In this document: piece after piece, positions 23,306 through 24,126 of the stretch
How positions within the stretch are numbered: position 1 is the stretch's first letter
How the letters are laid out: each line of letters opens with the position of its first letter
Assembly (NCBI GenBank): GCA_002789615.1
Contig: PFTO01000172.1
Span: 1 to 24,126, forward strand
From: Acidobacteria bacterium CG_4_9_14_3_um_filter_49_7
GTDB taxonomy: Bacteria; Acidobacteriota; Holophagae; Thermotomaculales; Thermotomaculaceae
Reading direction: 5' to 3'
DNA: 24,126 nt
Notes under the pieces: model-generated
Told to the model about the DNA's origin: nothing
The model's database searches: none
The model's input: the letters and a program-made list of their open reading frames with translations, nothing else
Made by a program: the position numbers and the translations under genes

Positions 23306-24126
23306 TTATCCTCCTTGTTTTGAAAACCATTTAATCAGATCCGCGCGCAATACCTTTCCGTATGCGGTCCGGGGAAGCCGATCCAGAATAAAAATGTGCT
23401 TCGGGACCTTGTAGCGCGCAATACGTTTTTCAAGCCATTTTATCATCTCAGCAGGCAAAATTTCCATACGGTCTGCAAAAACAAGGAATGCAACACCAAC
23501 TTCTCCCCATTTTTCATGGGGAACTCCCACCACGGCACAGTCCAGAATGGCCGGATGCTGGGTTAGCACTGCCTCAATTTCAGCTGGATAGATATTTACG
23601 CCCCCGGAAATGAACATTTCTTTTCGGCGACCGGAAATGTAGAAGAATCCGTCCTTGTCGCATTTCGCAAGATCTCCGGTGTGGAAAAACCCAGCCGGGT
23701 CATATGCTTCGGCAGTCGCATCCGGATTGTGCCAGTATCCGGCTGAAACGTGGGGGCCTCTCAGAAGCAATTCTCCAACCTCCCCGGGTTCCACTTCCTC
23801 TCCGTTTTCGGTGACAAGTATTGCTTCGGTGAACATCATTGGCTTGCCAATGGAGCCGGGATGTTCCCAGGCATCCCGATCCGTCATGGCAAAGCAGTTC
23901 ACCCCTGCTTCAGTGAGACCATAGCCCTGTCGGAGAACCAGCCCGCGCTTTCTGTATAGCTCCACCAGCGATGGTGGCAGTGGGGCACCTCCGGAAATCA
24001 GCCATCGTATGTGGGAGATGTCGATTTTCTCAAAGCCTGGACTTTCTGCCAGCATTTTCCAGATGGCCGGAACGCCCAATACGACTGTACATTTTCCCTC
24101 CTCAATGGTATTCCATACTTCTTCAG
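23306..24126 (-). CDS. AMP-forming acyl-CoA synthetase/ligase, partial
   Basis: This is the C-terminal half of an adenylate-forming enzyme that activates a carboxylic acid with ATP and joins it to CoA. The frame stays open to the window edge (EEVWNTIEEGKCTVVLGVP at the edge), so the N-terminus lies outside. Visible core motifs are YGLTEAG (A5), FHTGD (A7), the hinge GRRKEMFISGGVNIYPAEIE (A8) and PRTAYGKVLR with the catalytic lysine (A10). About 273 residues are present of the usual 500-550. The substrate cannot be assigned; medium- or long-chain acyl or aryl acids are possible. The last codons carry the thiolase Shine-Dalgarno sequence, so the two are translationally linked. Confidence 0.92.
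   Translation of the reverse strand, partial: EEVWNTIEEGKCTVVLGVPAIWKMLAESPGFEKIDISHIRWLISGGAPLPPSLVELYRKRGLVLRQGYGLTEAGVNCFAMTDRDAWEHPGSIGKPMMFTEAILVTENGEEVEPGEVGELLLRGPHVSAGYWHNPDATAEAYDPAGFFHTGDLAKCDKDGFFYISGRRKEMFISGGVNIYPAEIEAVLTQHPAILDCAVVGVPHEKWGEVGVAFLVFADRMEILPAEMIKWLEKRIARYKVPKHIFILDRLPRTAYGKVLRADLIKWFSKQGG

Noticed and set aside
23304..23330. ATG start for the thiolase inside the ligase gene
   Set aside because: It has no Shine-Dalgarno sequence, whereas the GTG at 23303 has AAGGAG at ideal spacing and matches the family N-terminus.
20432..24126. OleABCD-like hydrocarbon synthesis cluster
   Set aside because: The mix of thiolase, hydrolase and AMP ligase recalls ole genes, but OleA is a FabH-like enzyme of about 350 residues. 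This thiolase is of the SCP-x type (GGLIAKGHPIGATG motif), and no OleD-like reductase is seen.

Overview
The window is a stretch of about 24 kb from a Gram-negative, outer-membrane-bearing bacterium of moderate GC content. An Oar-like TonB-dependent receptor with an N-terminal carboxypeptidase-regulatory-like domain, a sigma-54 activator, a lipoprotein-like gene and a chloride channel carrying CBS and TrkA-C domains all fit Acidobacteriota or a neighbouring phylum. That placement is inferred from gene content; there is no rRNA or other strong phylogenetic marker here. Both ends of the window cut through genes.

Plus-strand half (1-15125). The 3' part of a DUF885 peptidase-like gene is followed, from its own promoter, by an unusual cysteine-rich ferredoxin-type protein with a winged-helix-like N-terminus. 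Next is a tightly packed run: sigma-54 response regulator, pyrE, ClC anion channel/transporter, alr, truA. Gene overlaps of 4 and 17 bp suggest translational coupling. The run continues into a signalling trio: an envelope coiled-coil/LysM-like protein, a three-receiver diguanylate cyclase, and a membrane protein with a chemoreceptor-like signalling hairpin but no sensor domain. Then come ssb and a three-gene ECF sigma / zinc anti-sigma / exported-protein operon.

Minus-strand half (15303-24126). This holds an isolated GspF/PilC-like protein, a large TonB-dependent receptor with a long leader and an intrinsic terminator, and a TPR protein with an exported N-terminus. A four-gene operon (acyl-CoA ligase, SCP-x-type thiolase, two related alpha/beta hydrolases) looks like CoA-ester or acyl-chain metabolism.

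Non-coding structure. The main unexplained signal is a family of intergenic elements with imperfect inverted ends built from GTGTTC/GAACAC units. There are two full copies (140 and 167 bp) and one truncated copy, all in the same orientation. One full copy is flanked by a 7-bp direct repeat, as a MITE-like insertion would be. Other structure includes a perfect 19-bp palindrome before the ECF sigma gene, a 15-bp palindrome over the TPR gene's -10 box, a possible leader peptide before the TonB receptor, and a perfect 9-bp stem inside the first codons of a hydrolase gene. I saw no tRNA, rRNA, CRISPR array, transposase or phage gene.
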